Below, in pieces: positions 8,021-16,541 of a DNA stretch of 64,000 nucleotides (position 1 is its first letter; each line of letters starts with the position of its first letter). The notes below the pieces were generated by a model. It saw nothing but the letters and a program-made list of their open reading frames with translations, made no database searches and was not told where the DNA came from. Source of the DNA: an uncultured Lactobacillaceae bacterium (lineage in GTDB: Bacteria; Bacillota; Bacilli; Lactobacillales; Lactobacillaceae); assembly GCA_945285405.1 (NCBI GenBank), contig CALYQJ010000005.1, positions 1 to 64,000 of the forward strand. Reading direction: 5' to 3'. The translations under genes were made by a program, and so were the position numbers.

Positions 8021-9991
8021 TTTAGCATTAACAAATACTTTTAAGCTTTCCTGTAAAACAATTGGATCAGCAAAATAAAAAGCATGAGATAAAGATAAGC
8101 TCATTTTTAAATTTTTAACTTTTCCTTCTGAAGATAAATTAAATGTATAAGAAACTGCAGGTGCTTTTTGTAAATCAATTTGATCAATAAATTGCGACAA
8201 ATCACCAGTGGATTGCTTCTTATTACCATAATTAATAACTAATGGTGAATAAATAATTTGTGTCCCACTTTGTACCGTGCCAAATTCATATGATTCACTT
8301 TTTATATTATAAAGTTCATTAATTTGCGTCTTCCAAGGACTTAAATTAAGTGGTGCTTGTATCGTTATCAATTGTTTAAAATCAAAGCAATTTAACGAAT
8401 TATTAATTAAAACTATTTGTTTATTATTCTCTTTTAATAGGTGAATAATTTGTGTTAAATAATTATGATAAATAGCTGGATAAGGATCTATTTTTGTAAC
8501 ATCAAAATTAATTAATATTTGTTCTTTATTGAAATTGAAAGAATGGACTTGGTTAGTATTAACCGGAAAAAATAAGTATGACGGCTCATAATTTGGTTGT
8601 TGCAAATTATTTTCACTTAACCAATTTGGTTTTTGAAGCAAATTAGTTACCAACTTTAATATTTGTAAAATACCAGTATCAATTTTAGTAATTTCAGCGA
8701 TATCTGATAATAAAAAATCTCTTTTAATTGCTTCAATAACAAATATCAACCGAAAAATTCTAATGTTCATCATCTGCCTTACCAAGTAATTATCAGATAA
8801 TTTAGCTAGGTATTGATCAATTACTTGACGATGGTTGCCACATAATTCTACCAAAGTATTTCTAATACCCAAAGGAAGGTCATTTTCCATCATTATAACT
8901 AATGAATTAGCTCGTTTATGCGAAAAAGTTGTAAGGTGCTTAACTGAAAAATTAGCAAATTCATGATAGGGACCTATTACCGTATAAAAATCTAAATCAC
9001 CCGTTAGTAAATTATGATATTGACGACTAACTTCTAAAATAGTTTTACCGCAAGAAAGATCGACAAGAATATTTGCAAGATCTAGTTGCTTTATTTTGGC
9101 AACAATCACACCTGAAGTAGTAAGATCACTATGAATAGAAAGCACTCGACATTGATGATCCTGACTTATGGCAAAACGAATTTGGAATATTGGTCCATTT
9201 AATTCTTTCATAATTCTTCGGGCAATCCGGTCAATCATTTCTAATTCACGACTAAGTAAAGTAATTGTAGGATATACAACTAAAGAATGGTCTCGATGAA
9301 CCCCTACAGGATCAAGTTTTTCATTATGAATTAAAATTTGCACATTTTGATATTTATCTCTAATACCAATTAATTCAATTTCTTTATCACCTGCTACTGA
9401 TTCTTCAATTTGAAGAATAACATTAGAAGTAAGATTATCTTTAATACTTTGAATTAAATTTTCTAAATTTGAAAATAGCCCCAAAGAACGAGTTTGGGGT
9501 TTAATTAAACGTAATCTTGTTGGAAAAGTTAAATCTAATTCAGGAATGTTTAATTTTTGGTTTGGATTTAAAATTTTTACATTTGGAAATTTAACTTGAT
9601 TATTAGTTAAAAAACGTTCCGTTTCTGAACGATTACTTAAAATTTTTAAAGTAAAATAACTAACACCAATCAATTCAATATTTTTTTTTAATTGAGAAAA
9701 AGTATTGAAAAATTGAAAAATAAAAGATTGTACCGTTTTACCACCAATTAAAGTAAAAACATTTTTAATCTTATTTTTGATTAAATAATTATTAAAAGAT
9801 TCATAATCCAAATCAAAAAAGTTTTGATGTAAAGTGTCACTTTTTTCGACAGTAGTGGACAAATTAATTAAGTATACTTGATTGAATTTTTGGCTTAGTG
9901 CCTTTACAATACCATTTAACAATTCATCTTTAATTGAATAATAATTATTATTTTTTTTTAGACTACCAATTAAAACAATTTTTTGTGTCAT
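8009..9991 (-). CDS. CarB-like protein, catalytically degenerate and shortened
   Basis: A 660-residue relative of the carbamoyl-phosphate synthase large chain (normally about 1060). The first half aligns through: EESVAGDKEIE (196-206) and LDPVGVHRDHSLV (226-238) match the first ATP-grasp domain, and EAIKRDFLLSDIAEITKID (420-438) matches the oligomerisation domain. The glycine-rich ATP loop has become KPQTRSLGLF (164-173). The metal-binding E-x-NPR motif has become LSIHSDLTTS (284-293). After about residue 470 the second ATP-grasp domain is essentially missing, leaving a 190-residue tail with no recognisable motif. It cannot make carbamoyl phosphate by the known mechanism, yet the frame is intact. 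It starts 11 bases after the CarA-like gene with a weak binding site. A relic is the alternative. Confidence 0.8.
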   Translation of the reverse strand: MTQKIVLIGSLKKNNNYYSIKDELLNGIVKALSQKFNQVYLINLSTTVEKSDTLHQNFFDLDYESFNNYLIKNKIKNVFTLIGGKTVQSFIFQFFNTFSQLKKNIELIGVSYFTLKILSNRSETERFLTNNQVKFPNVKILNPNQKLNIPELDLTFPTRLRLIKPQTRSLGLFSNLENLIQSIKDNLTSNVILQIEESVAGDKEIELIGIRDKYQNVQILIHNEKLDPVGVHRDHSLVVYPTITLLSRELEMIDRIARRIMKELNGPIFQIRFAISQDHQCRVLSIHSDLTTSGVIVAKIKQLDLANILVDLSCGKTILEVSRQYHNLLTGDLDFYTVIGPYHEFANFSVKHLTTFSHKRANSLVIMMENDLPLGIRNTLVELCGNHRQVIDQYLAKLSDNYLVRQMMNIRIFRLIFVIEAIKRDFLLSDIAEITKIDTGILQILKLVTNLLQKPNWLSENNLQQPNYEPSYLFFPVNTNQVHSFNFNKEQILINFDVTKIDPYPAIYHNYLTQIIHLLKENNKQIVLINNSLNCFDFKQLITIQAPLNLSPWKTQINELYNIKSESYEFGTVQSGTQIIYSPLVINYGNKKQSTGDLSQFIDQIDLQKAPAVSYTFNLSSEGKVKNLKMSLSLSHAFYFADPIVLQESLKVFVNAKLAF

Positions 9992-10002
9992 CTTAGCTAC
10001 TT

Positions 10003-11046
10003 TCAGTTTAAATTATCAACAAATTCATCAAGTAAATAATTCCGACCATTACTACCATATTCTATGTCAAAAGAAATTCCAATAATATTATGTTTACGAA
10101 TTCTAAATGCTTTAATTTCGTGTCCTTTTAAATCTGTAAAAAGAATAAAAGCAGTTTTTTTAAAGCTTTTGCTATAGGGAATCATATAATTTGTACCATC
10201 ACGTACAATTGAAACCTCACCCGTTGACCGTTCTACAACAAATTGATTTTCATAACGTGAAATTTGATTTTTCAATGAAAGATCTAAATTGAAAGCTTCA
10301 GCAATAATGGCTTGTCCGAGCCCAATTCCTAAAATTGAATATTTTCGAGCTAATTCAGAAATTTTAATAACTAAACTATTTAATTCCTTTAGACTACCTG
10401 GACCATTTGTAATTACAATCCCAGAAGGATGATAAGAATCAATTGTATTTATTGAAGAATCATAAGGTAAAACTACACAATTTAAACCCACTTCTGTTAG
10501 TGAACGATGAAGGCTTGTTTTTAAACCCAAATCAAGTACTACAACCGTCTTTTTATCTCCAGGAATTAAATAGGGCCATTTTGTTGAAACAAAATCTGTT
10601 AAATTATTTGGATTAACAAAAGCCCTTAATTGATCGAAAGCATGCTGATCCACATAATCAATAATGGTTCCAACCATTTCTGTCTTATTTTTTAAATGCT
10701 CAATTAGCTGATGAACATCTAAATGATATATTCCTGGAATATTTTTTTCTTTAAGAAAGCGATCTAAATTAATTCCTTCAGAACGATCAATCGCCAAAAA
10801 ATTACTCACAACAAAACCTTTAATGTTAACTTCTAATGACTGTAAATCCTTTGTTTCAATTTCTCGAATTCCAACTAAAGGATCACTGGAAATTACAATT
10901 GACCCAAAATTACTAGGAGTTGATAAGGCCTCTGTCACATTATTATTAACTAAATTAAAAACAAGGCGCCCTGTACCAATATTATTGCTGCCAAAGGATT
11001 CCCCTTCAAAAGTTGAACCATCATTTAAAATTAAATATTTTTTCAT
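10003..11046 (-). CDS. CarA-like protein lacking the glutaminase nucleophile
   Basis: A 347-residue homologue of the carbamoyl-phosphate synthase small chain, near normal length (about 360). The N-terminal domain is recognisable (YLILNDGSTFEGESFG at 4-19, KNIPGI at 101-106). The class I amidotransferase fold keeps the NGPG oxyanion turn at 214-217. The nucleophile elbow GICLGHQ has become GIGLGQA (240-246), replacing the catalytic Cys with Gly242. The catalytic His of the H-P-E motif is Asp327, with only Glu329 kept. Glutamine hydrolysis is therefore not possible by the known mechanism. Its ATG overlaps the stop of the PyrR-like gene (ATGA), and the CarB-like gene follows. A non-catalytic binding or scaffold role is inferred. 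Confidence 0.82.
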   Translation of the reverse strand: MKKYLILNDGSTFEGESFGSNNIGTGRLVFNLVNNNVTEALSTPSNFGSIVISSDPLVGIREIETKDLQSLEVNIKGFVVSNFLAIDRSEGINLDRFLKEKNIPGIYHLDVHQLIEHLKNKTEMVGTIIDYVDQHAFDQLRAFVNPNNLTDFVSTKWPYLIPGDKKTVVVLDLGLKTSLHRSLTEVGLNCVVLPYDSSINTIDSYHPSGIVITNGPGSLKELNSLVIKISELARKYSILGIGLGQAIIAEAFNLDLSLKNQISRYENQFVVERSTGEVSIVRDGTNYMIPYSKSFKKTAFILFTDLKGHEIKAFRIRKHNIIGISFDIEYGSNGRNYLLDEFVDNLN

Positions 11047-11516
11047 CGTAAATAAACAGAATCTTCGTGATCTAATTCACTTAAATGAACTTCTACAAAT
11101 TCAGATTTTGATGTAGGAACATTTTTTCCAATATAATTTGCCCCAATTGGTAATTCTCGATGTCCTCGATCAATTAAAACGGCTAACTGAATTGCTTGAG
11201 GTCTACCAATTGCCAATACTTGATTAATTGATGACTCCACTAACCAACCCTTAGAAATAACTTTAGTGACCAAAACAATAATCTTATCTTTAATTTCAGG
11301 TGATTTTTTTGAAACGTCAGTTAAAGTTAGAACTGGAATAATTACATCTTCTAAATCGTTAATAGCCTGAGCTAAACGATTAGCAATTATATTTCCAGCT
11401 TCTTCAATTCCGATAAAAATTAAATGATCTTTATAATTATTATTTTCTTCAACAATCTCTACAGCAATTCTAGTTATCGAACGCTTTAAACTGATTGCAT
11501 TAATTATTTTTTTCAC
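11043..11516 (-). CDS. PyrR-like protein without the PRPP-binding loop
   Basis: A 157-residue shortened PyrR (normally about 175-180). PyrR is the UMP/PRPP-sensing RNA-binding attenuation protein and weak uracil phosphoribosyltransferase. Here the PRPP loop (VDDVLYTGRT in typical members) reads VTKVISKGWL (83-92). The GIKTRG turn is GIEEAG (36-41), and about 20 residues are missing before the loop. In contrast, 103-137 is almost identical to ordinary PyrR (GRPQAIQLAVLIDRGHRELPI, then GKNVPTSKSE). The start is GTG; GGAG inside the end of rluD lies 12 bases upstream, with a 4-base gene gap. No attenuator separates it from rluD. Ligand-independent RNA binding or another structural role is inferred. 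Confidence 0.85.
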   Translation of the reverse strand: MKKIINAISLKRSITRIAVEIVEENNNYKDHLIFIGIEEAGNIIANRLAQAINDLEDVIIPVLTLTDVSKKSPEIKDKIIVLVTKVISKGWLVESSINQVLAIGRPQAIQLAVLIDRGHRELPIGANYIGKNVPTSKSEFVEVHLSELDHEDSVYLR

Positions 11517-11520
11517 CTAT

Positions 11521-12417
11521 TTATTTCTCCAAATCATTTAAAATTTTACTAAAATATAGCGGTAACTGAGTTTCAAATTCCATAAACTGATGGCTACGGG
11601 GATGAAAAAAACCTAATTTTTTGGCATGTAATAATTGTCCCTGGTGGATTTCAGTTGTATTCCGTGGACCATATAGTGGATCACCCACTAAGGGATGCCC
11701 TATATATTTCATATGGACTCTAATTTGATGAGTACGTCCAGTTTCTAATTTACAACTAATTAAAGTATAACCATTAAAACGTTTTTTAACAAAAAAATGA
11801 GTTATTGCTTTTTTACCATTAGGCACTACTGCTCGTTTAAATCGATTTCTTGGATCACGGCCTAATGGTGCAGAAATAGTCCCTTCATCTTCTTTAATTT
11901 GACCATGAACTAAAGCCAAATATTCTCTTACAGTCTTTTTTTCCTTTAATTGATTACTCAAACTGTGCAAAGCTAATTCACTCTTAGCAACCATCAACAG
12001 TCCACTTGTATCTTTATCAATTCGATGTACAATTCCTGGTCGATATTTGTAACCATTTAAAGCTAATTGAGTGTGATAAACTAACCCATTCACTAAAGTA
12101 CCATGATAATGACCATTTGCTGGATGAACAACCATTCCAGCCGGTTTATTTACAACTAGCAAATCATCATCTTCATATATGATATTTAAGGATATCGCTT
12201 CAGGTTCGGCTGTTAAAGGTTTACGATCAACAGATTTTATTTCAATTAAATCCCCTTTTTTAGGTTGCACATTAGCTTTAGTTACAAGATGATTCAAAGT
12301 AATATTACCCGAATCAATTAAATTCTTAATTTGACTACGTGATAATGGCAGCTTTTTAGTAAGAATTTTATCTAATCTTCCTGTTTCATCCTTTATTTCA
12401 ATATATTTAACATCCAT
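11521..12417 (-). CDS. rluD: RluD-type 23S rRNA pseudouridine synthase
   Basis: A 298-residue pseudouridine synthase of the RluA family, long form with an N-terminal S4 RNA-binding domain (about 12-60). The catalytic motif HRIDKDTSG (131-139) holds Asp134, and the TGRTHQIRVH segment near 227 forms the second conserved motif. In B. subtilis the orthologue (YlyB) also follows lspA. RluD modifies helix 69 of 23S rRNA in E. coli; the exact target here is inferred. It overlaps lspA by one base (TAATG type) and is followed by the PyrR-like gene after 4 bases, so all belong to one transcript. Confidence 0.93.
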   Translation of the reverse strand: MDVKYIEIKDETGRLDKILTKKLPLSRSQIKNLIDSGNITLNHLVTKANVQPKKGDLIEIKSVDRKPLTAEPEAISLNIIYEDDDLLVVNKPAGMVVHPANGHYHGTLVNGLVYHTQLALNGYKYRPGIVHRIDKDTSGLLMVAKSELALHSLSNQLKEKKTVREYLALVHGQIKEDEGTISAPLGRDPRNRFKRAVVPNGKKAITHFFVKKRFNGYTLISCKLETGRTHQIRVHMKYIGHPLVGDPLYGPRNTTEIHQGQLLHAKKLGFFHPRSHQFMEFETQLPLYFSKILNDLEK

Positions 12418-12878
12418 TATTGTTTTGCATCCTTACCGCTTTTAAACAAATAAACAACGAAGCATAGGACACCCAAATTAATTGCAATATCGGCTAAATT
12501 AAAAATGGGGAAATCAAAAAATTTAATCATTATCATATCAACAACTTGATGATTAATAATGCGATCCAAAAAGTTACCAATAGTACCACCTAAAATTAAA
12601 GCTAAACCCCAGTTAAACCAAATATTTTCTATTTTTTTAAAATACAAAAAATATCCTGCAAACGGAATGAAAATAATTGTAACTAAAATAAAAATCCATG
12701 TTTTTCCTTCACCAATGCTCCATGCTGCTCCTGAATTCTTAACATTAGTTAGAGAAACAATTCCTTTGATTAATATTTTTTCCTGACCAGGTTTTAAAAA
12801 TTTTACAACCATATATTTTAAAAGCTGATCAAAAAATAAGATCAGCCCTATAATTAAAGTTTTTATTTTATTGTTCAT
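12417..12878 (-). CDS. lspA: lipoprotein signal peptidase II
   Basis: A 153-residue membrane aspartyl protease with four transmembrane helices (about 6-24, 58-80, 88-106, 128-147). NVKNSGAAWS (45-54), Asp114 in VVDMI and Asp130 in FNLADIAI are the catalytic aspartates and flanking motifs. It removes the signal peptide from diacylglyceryl-modified prolipoproteins. The start codon overlaps the fhs stop by one base and its stop overlaps the rluD start by one base, giving tight translational coupling across fhs-lspA-rluD. Confidence 0.96.
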   Translation of the reverse strand: MNNKIKTLIIGLILFFDQLLKYMVVKFLKPGQEKILIKGIVSLTNVKNSGAAWSIGEGKTWIFILVTIIFIPFAGYFLYFKKIENIWFNWGLALILGGTIGNFLDRIINHQVVDMIMIKFFDFPIFNLADIAINLGVLCFVVYLFKSGKDAKQ

Positions 12879-14536
12879 TAAACTGGACCTAAAATAGTTC
12901 CTTCATCATCCAAATCAATTGCTAATGCCTGAGGAAGATTAGGCAATCCGGGCATAGTTAAAATTTTACCTGTATACACAACTATAAAGCCCGCACCTAA
13001 TTTAGGTTTAATATCTCTAATATGCAAAGTAAAATTACGTGGAGCTCCTAAAATTTGAGGATCATCCGTAAAAGACTGAGGAGTCTTAGCAATACAGATT
13101 GGAAGGTTATCCCAACGATGAATCTTTAAATCTTGAATCGATTTTTCAGCTTGTGCACTATATACTACTTTACTAGCATGATAAACTTTTGTTGCAACTT
13201 TATTAATTTTAGTTTTTAAATCATCACTCATTTGATAAAATGGTTGAACTTTAACTGCTTTTTGTTCCAATGCTTGATGAACAAGTTCAGCTAATTGAAA
13301 ACCCCCTTCTGACCCTTTTTCAAAAGTCTGGCAAAATGCCCAAGAAAAACCGTCCTCATTTAGTAATTTCGTTAAAGTATCTTTTTCTGAAGAAGTGTCA
13401 CTACTAAATTGATTTATTGCTACTATAACTTTAATTCCAGTGGTCTGCAAATTTTGAATATGCTGCTTTAAATTAGCATATCCTTTTTTAACATCAAGAA
13501 CATTTTCATCAGAAATTTTTTCCATTGATCCTTGCGTTTGAAATTTTAAAGAACGAATACTTGATACAATTACAATGACTTTAGGCATTATTCCTAATGA
13601 TTGAGAAACTAAATCAATAAATTTTTCTGCTCCTAAATCAGATCCAAAGCCTGCTTCAGTAATTGCACAATCTCCATAATTTAAAGCTAATTTTGTAGCA
13701 AGGATACTATTTGCACCATGGGCTATATTTGCAAAAGGTCCTCCATGAACAAAAACAGGATTATGTTCTAAAGTCTGTACCAAATTAGGCTTCAAAGCTT
13801 TGGCCATAATTGCTGCTATCGGGCCAGCAAACCCTAGATCAGCTACCTGAACTGGTTTTTGATCATAAGTATAACCTATTAAAATTTTACCAATTCTTTC
13901 TTTCAGATCATGATAATCCTTAGATAAGCATAAAATTGCCATCAATTCACTTGCAGCAGTAATTTCAAATTGATCTTCCCTTACCACACCATTAACTTTA
14001 GATCCTAAACCAATTACAGTTTGGCGTAAAGCACGATCATTTACATCTAAAATTCTTGTAAAAATAATTGATTTAGGATCTAGATTGTGTCTATTACCTT
14101 GATAAATATCATTATCAATTAAAGCAGCTAATGTATTATTAGCAATTTGTAAAGCATGAAAATCACCTGTAAAATGAAGGTCAATTTCATCACGAGGTAC
14201 AATTTGAGAATATCCTCCACCAGTTGCTCCACCTTTACGTCCCATTACAGGACCCATTGATGGTTCTCTCAAAGCTAAAACGGCTTTATAGCCTTTAGCA
14301 TTCATTGCGTCTGTTAAACCTATTGAAGTAGTAGTTTTTCCTTCACCAGCAGGTGTAGAATTCATAGCAGTAACAAGAACTAATTTATCATTTTTAATTT
14401 CAGTATTCTTTGGTAAATCAACTTTTGCAATATAGTTACCATACGGCTCATAAGCATCACGATTAATGCCAAGTTTTTGACAAATTTCAGAAATTGTTGC
14501 TTTTTTTGCTTCTCTAGCCAATTTTAATTCATCCAA
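12878..14536 (-). CDS. fhs: formate-tetrahydrofolate ligase
   Basis: A 552-residue cytosolic enzyme that makes 10-formyl-THF from formate, THF and ATP, feeding purine and initiator fMet-tRNA synthesis. The P-loop TPAGEGKTTTS spans 61-71. EPSMGPVMGRKGGATGGG near 89 and FANIAHGANS near 272 are diagnostic family blocks, and length is normal (about 556). The start is TTG, 10 bases after GGAGG; a nearby ATG is out of frame. It heads the fhs-lspA-rluD-pyrR-like-carA-like-carB-like run, behind the broken ebsA-like gene. Confidence 0.96.
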   Translation of the reverse strand: MDELKLAREAKKATISEICQKLGINRDAYEPYGNYIAKVDLPKNTEIKNDKLVLVTAMNSTPAGEGKTTTSIGLTDAMNAKGYKAVLALREPSMGPVMGRKGGATGGGYSQIVPRDEIDLHFTGDFHALQIANNTLAALIDNDIYQGNRHNLDPKSIIFTRILDVNDRALRQTVIGLGSKVNGVVREDQFEITAASELMAILCLSKDYHDLKERIGKILIGYTYDQKPVQVADLGFAGPIAAIMAKALKPNLVQTLEHNPVFVHGGPFANIAHGANSILATKLALNYGDCAITEAGFGSDLGAEKFIDLVSQSLGIMPKVIVIVSSIRSLKFQTQGSMEKISDENVLDVKKGYANLKQHIQNLQTTGIKVIVAINQFSSDTSSEKDTLTKLLNEDGFSWAFCQTFEKGSEGGFQLAELVHQALEQKAVKVQPFYQMSDDLKTKINKVATKVYHASKVVYSAQAEKSIQDLKIHRWDNLPICIAKTPQSFTDDPQILGAPRNFTLHIRDIKPKLGAGFIVVYTGKILTMPGLPNLPQALAIDLDDEGTILGPV

Positions 14537-14554
14537 ATTAAAAATACCTCCCTA

Positions 14555-14998
14555 TTATTTTCTTTCCTCAAAAAACTGCGAAAAAGTCTTAGATTTTTTC
14601 ATATCTTTAACTTTAATATTTGCATTAACAAACAACTTTTTTAATAAAATTAAATTTTTATGAGTGATATACCAATAGCAAGACTCGTTTGATAACAAGT
14701 TAACAACTATGTAGTTGGGATAAAAAATAACGTTTTTAATTTGTGCAAATGGATATTCTTTACTAAACCAATTATACAAATTATAAGTAACTATTTTACC
14801 GGTCTTAGGTATAATTTCAATACGATAACGTTTTAATTCAATCATTGACGCAATAACAAAAAAAATGAAAAAAATTACAGTTGGCCAATTCAAATTGGTA
14901 TATTCTAATTGGAAAATAAAAGCAATAAAAAGTAATATACTAATTAAAGACCAATGAATGATTTGTAATGGTAAACTAGGACGAAAAGAAAATTTAAT
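14555..14998 (-). pseudogene. EbsA-like membrane protein gene, frameshifted, apparent ATT start
   Basis: Two overlapping frames together encode one EbsA-like protein of about 148 residues. The first frame (from 14998) gives IKFSFRPSLPLQIIHWS and a first hydrophobic helix, and stops at 14905-14907. The second frame continues with NLNWPTVIFFIFFVIAS and a soluble tail to 14555. Adding one T to the T4 run at 14913-14916 joins them seamlessly. Upstream of IKF the frame has no ATG, GTG or TTG; GCAGGTG at 15004-15010 places an ATT as likely initiator. A TTG at 14893 could start a shorter protein but has no binding site. It is divergent from cls and lies just before fhs. A homopolymer sequencing error is possible. 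Confidence 0.6.
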
Positions 14999-15089
14999 AA
15001 TAACACCTGCTTTACTAATTAAATTTAATTAAGCTTATTCTACAATAAAACTATTTTGAAAAAAATTTAAAACTAGGAAAAATAAAAAC

Positions 15090-16541
15090 GTGAATATCTT
15101 CATTTATATTTTAATTGCAATAATTTTAATTAACACTACTTTATCAATTTTCGTTGTTTTGAGGACACCTCGAGACATTGCTGCGACATGGGCTTGGCTT
15201 TTAGTATTAATCCTTTTACCAGTAATTGGCTTAATTTTATATATGTTCTTTGGTCGTGGAATGTCCAAAAGTAAAATTAATCGTATTCAAAATACTTTTT
15301 CTCAAGGAATGAAAAGTGCTCTAAATACTCAACGTCTTGCTATTAATAAACAGCGCCATAAGTTTCCATCTGACATTGAACAAGTTGTAAATTTATTTTT
15401 TAATCTTAATTCAGCTCCTGTTTTAACTGCTGAGATTCCTCAAATTTTTACAGAAAGTCAAATTTTTTTCAATAAATTATTTCAACTTATCAATGATGCC
15501 CAGAAAACTATTTATATTGAATTTTATACTATTTTTAACGATAAAATTGGCAAACAATTTCGCGATCTTTTAATAAAGAAAGCAAAAGAGGGAGTTAAAG
15601 TTTACATAATTTATGATAGTTGGGGATCAATGGGAGTTCTACCACATTTTTGGCAACCATTACGTAATGTTGGCGGACATGTCGAACTATTTTTTTCATC
15701 GCGCTATATTATTGCTGACTTTCGGCTTAATTACCGAGACCATCGAAAAATTGTTGTTATTGATGGTAAATATGGTTTAATTGGTGGATACAATATCGGT
15801 GATCAATATTTAGGGAGAAAGAAAAAATTTGGTAATTGGCGTGATACACATATCTTAGTAGAGGGAGAAGCAGTTAGAGCTCTTACTGTAAGATTTATTA
15901 TGGATTACAATGCCACGGTTGACCAAAAAGTATGGTTGGATTATCCGCAGATGATTTCAGTTAACGAATTAGCGAATCCTATTAGCAAAAGTAATACTTA
16001 TCTTCAATTAGTATCAAGTGGACCTGATGAGCGGATTGATCAAATCGAAATGGGGTTAATTAAAGTTATATCAACCGCTAAAAAAAGAGTTTGGTTACAA
16101 ACACCATATTTAGTTCCTAGTGATAGTTTTTCCGATGCTCTAATTAGTGCAGCTCAATCCGGCGTCGATGTACGTATAATGATTCCAAGTTTTCCTGACC
16201 ACCCTTTTATTTACCGTGCTACTGAATTTTATGCTCGCTATTTTTTTCAATCCGGAATTAAAATTTATATTTATAACAATGGTTTTTTGCATACTAAAAC
16301 TTCAGTAATTGATCAGATGATTTCCACAGTTGGATCAGCTAATTTAGATATTAGATCTTTTAAATTAAACTTTGAAGCAACTGAATTTATTTATAGTCAC
16401 GAATTCAATAATAAATTAGCTGACACGTTTTTGGCAGATATTAATTATTCTACGTTACTTAACGATAAAATTTTAAAAAATCAAAGTTGGTGGATACGCT
16501 TTAAACAAGATTTTTCGCGATTATTATCTCCGATTCTTTAA
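15090..16541 (+). CDS. cls: cardiolipin synthase
   Basis: A 483-residue membrane phospholipase-D family enzyme that condenses two phosphatidylglycerols into cardiolipin. Two N-terminal helices (about 2-23 and 33-54) precede two HKD motifs: His218-Lys220-Asp225 (DHRKIVVID) and His401-Lys403-Asp408 (HTKTSVID). Length is typical. The start is GTG with AGGA at 15075-15078. It is divergent from the ebsA-like gene. Its stop shares the palindromic TTAA with the stop of the opposite-strand ypsC. Confidence 0.95.
   Translation: MNIFIYILIAIILINTTLSIFVVLRTPRDIAATWAWLLVLILLPVIGLILYMFFGRGMSKSKINRIQNTFSQGMKSALNTQRLAINKQRHKFPSDIEQVVNLFFNLNSAPVLTAEIPQIFTESQIFFNKLFQLINDAQKTIYIEFYTIFNDKIGKQFRDLLIKKAKEGVKVYIIYDSWGSMGVLPHFWQPLRNVGGHVELFFSSRYIIADFRLNYRDHRKIVVIDGKYGLIGGYNIGDQYLGRKKKFGNWRDTHILVEGEAVRALTVRFIMDYNATVDQKVWLDYPQMISVNELANPISKSNTYLQLVSSGPDERIDQIEMGLIKVISTAKKRVWLQTPYLVPSDSFSDALISAAQSGVDVRIMIPSFPDHPFIYRATEFYARYFFQSGIKIYIYNNGFLHTKTSVIDQMISTVGSANLDIRSFKLNFEATEFIYSHEFNNKLADTFLADINYSTLLNDKILKNQSWWIRFKQDFSRLLSPIL

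Noticed and set aside
10823..11116. 97-codon plus-strand frame opposite the PyrR-like/CarA-like junction
   Set aside because: Both minus-strand frames have clear homology and coupled starts; the plus frame has no binding site or recognisable motif.
8009..11516. Calling pyrR, carA and carB ordinary functional genes
   Set aside because: Catalytic Cys, PRPP loop, metal ligands and the second CarB half are missing; normal function is not supported.
8009..11516. Calling the same three genes simple pseudogenes
   Set aside because: No internal stops or frameshifts in about 1,160 codons of AT-rich DNA, selective block conservation and kept coupling argue for retained function, though not proven.
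12559..12786. 75-codon plus-strand frame opposite lspA
   Set aside because: Antisense shadow of a clear membrane peptidase gene.
14890..14920. Programmed ribosomal frameshift in the ebsA-like gene
   Set aside because: No standard X-XXY-YYZ slippery heptamer in the right phase and no stimulatory structure seen; a one-base deletion in a T run is simpler.
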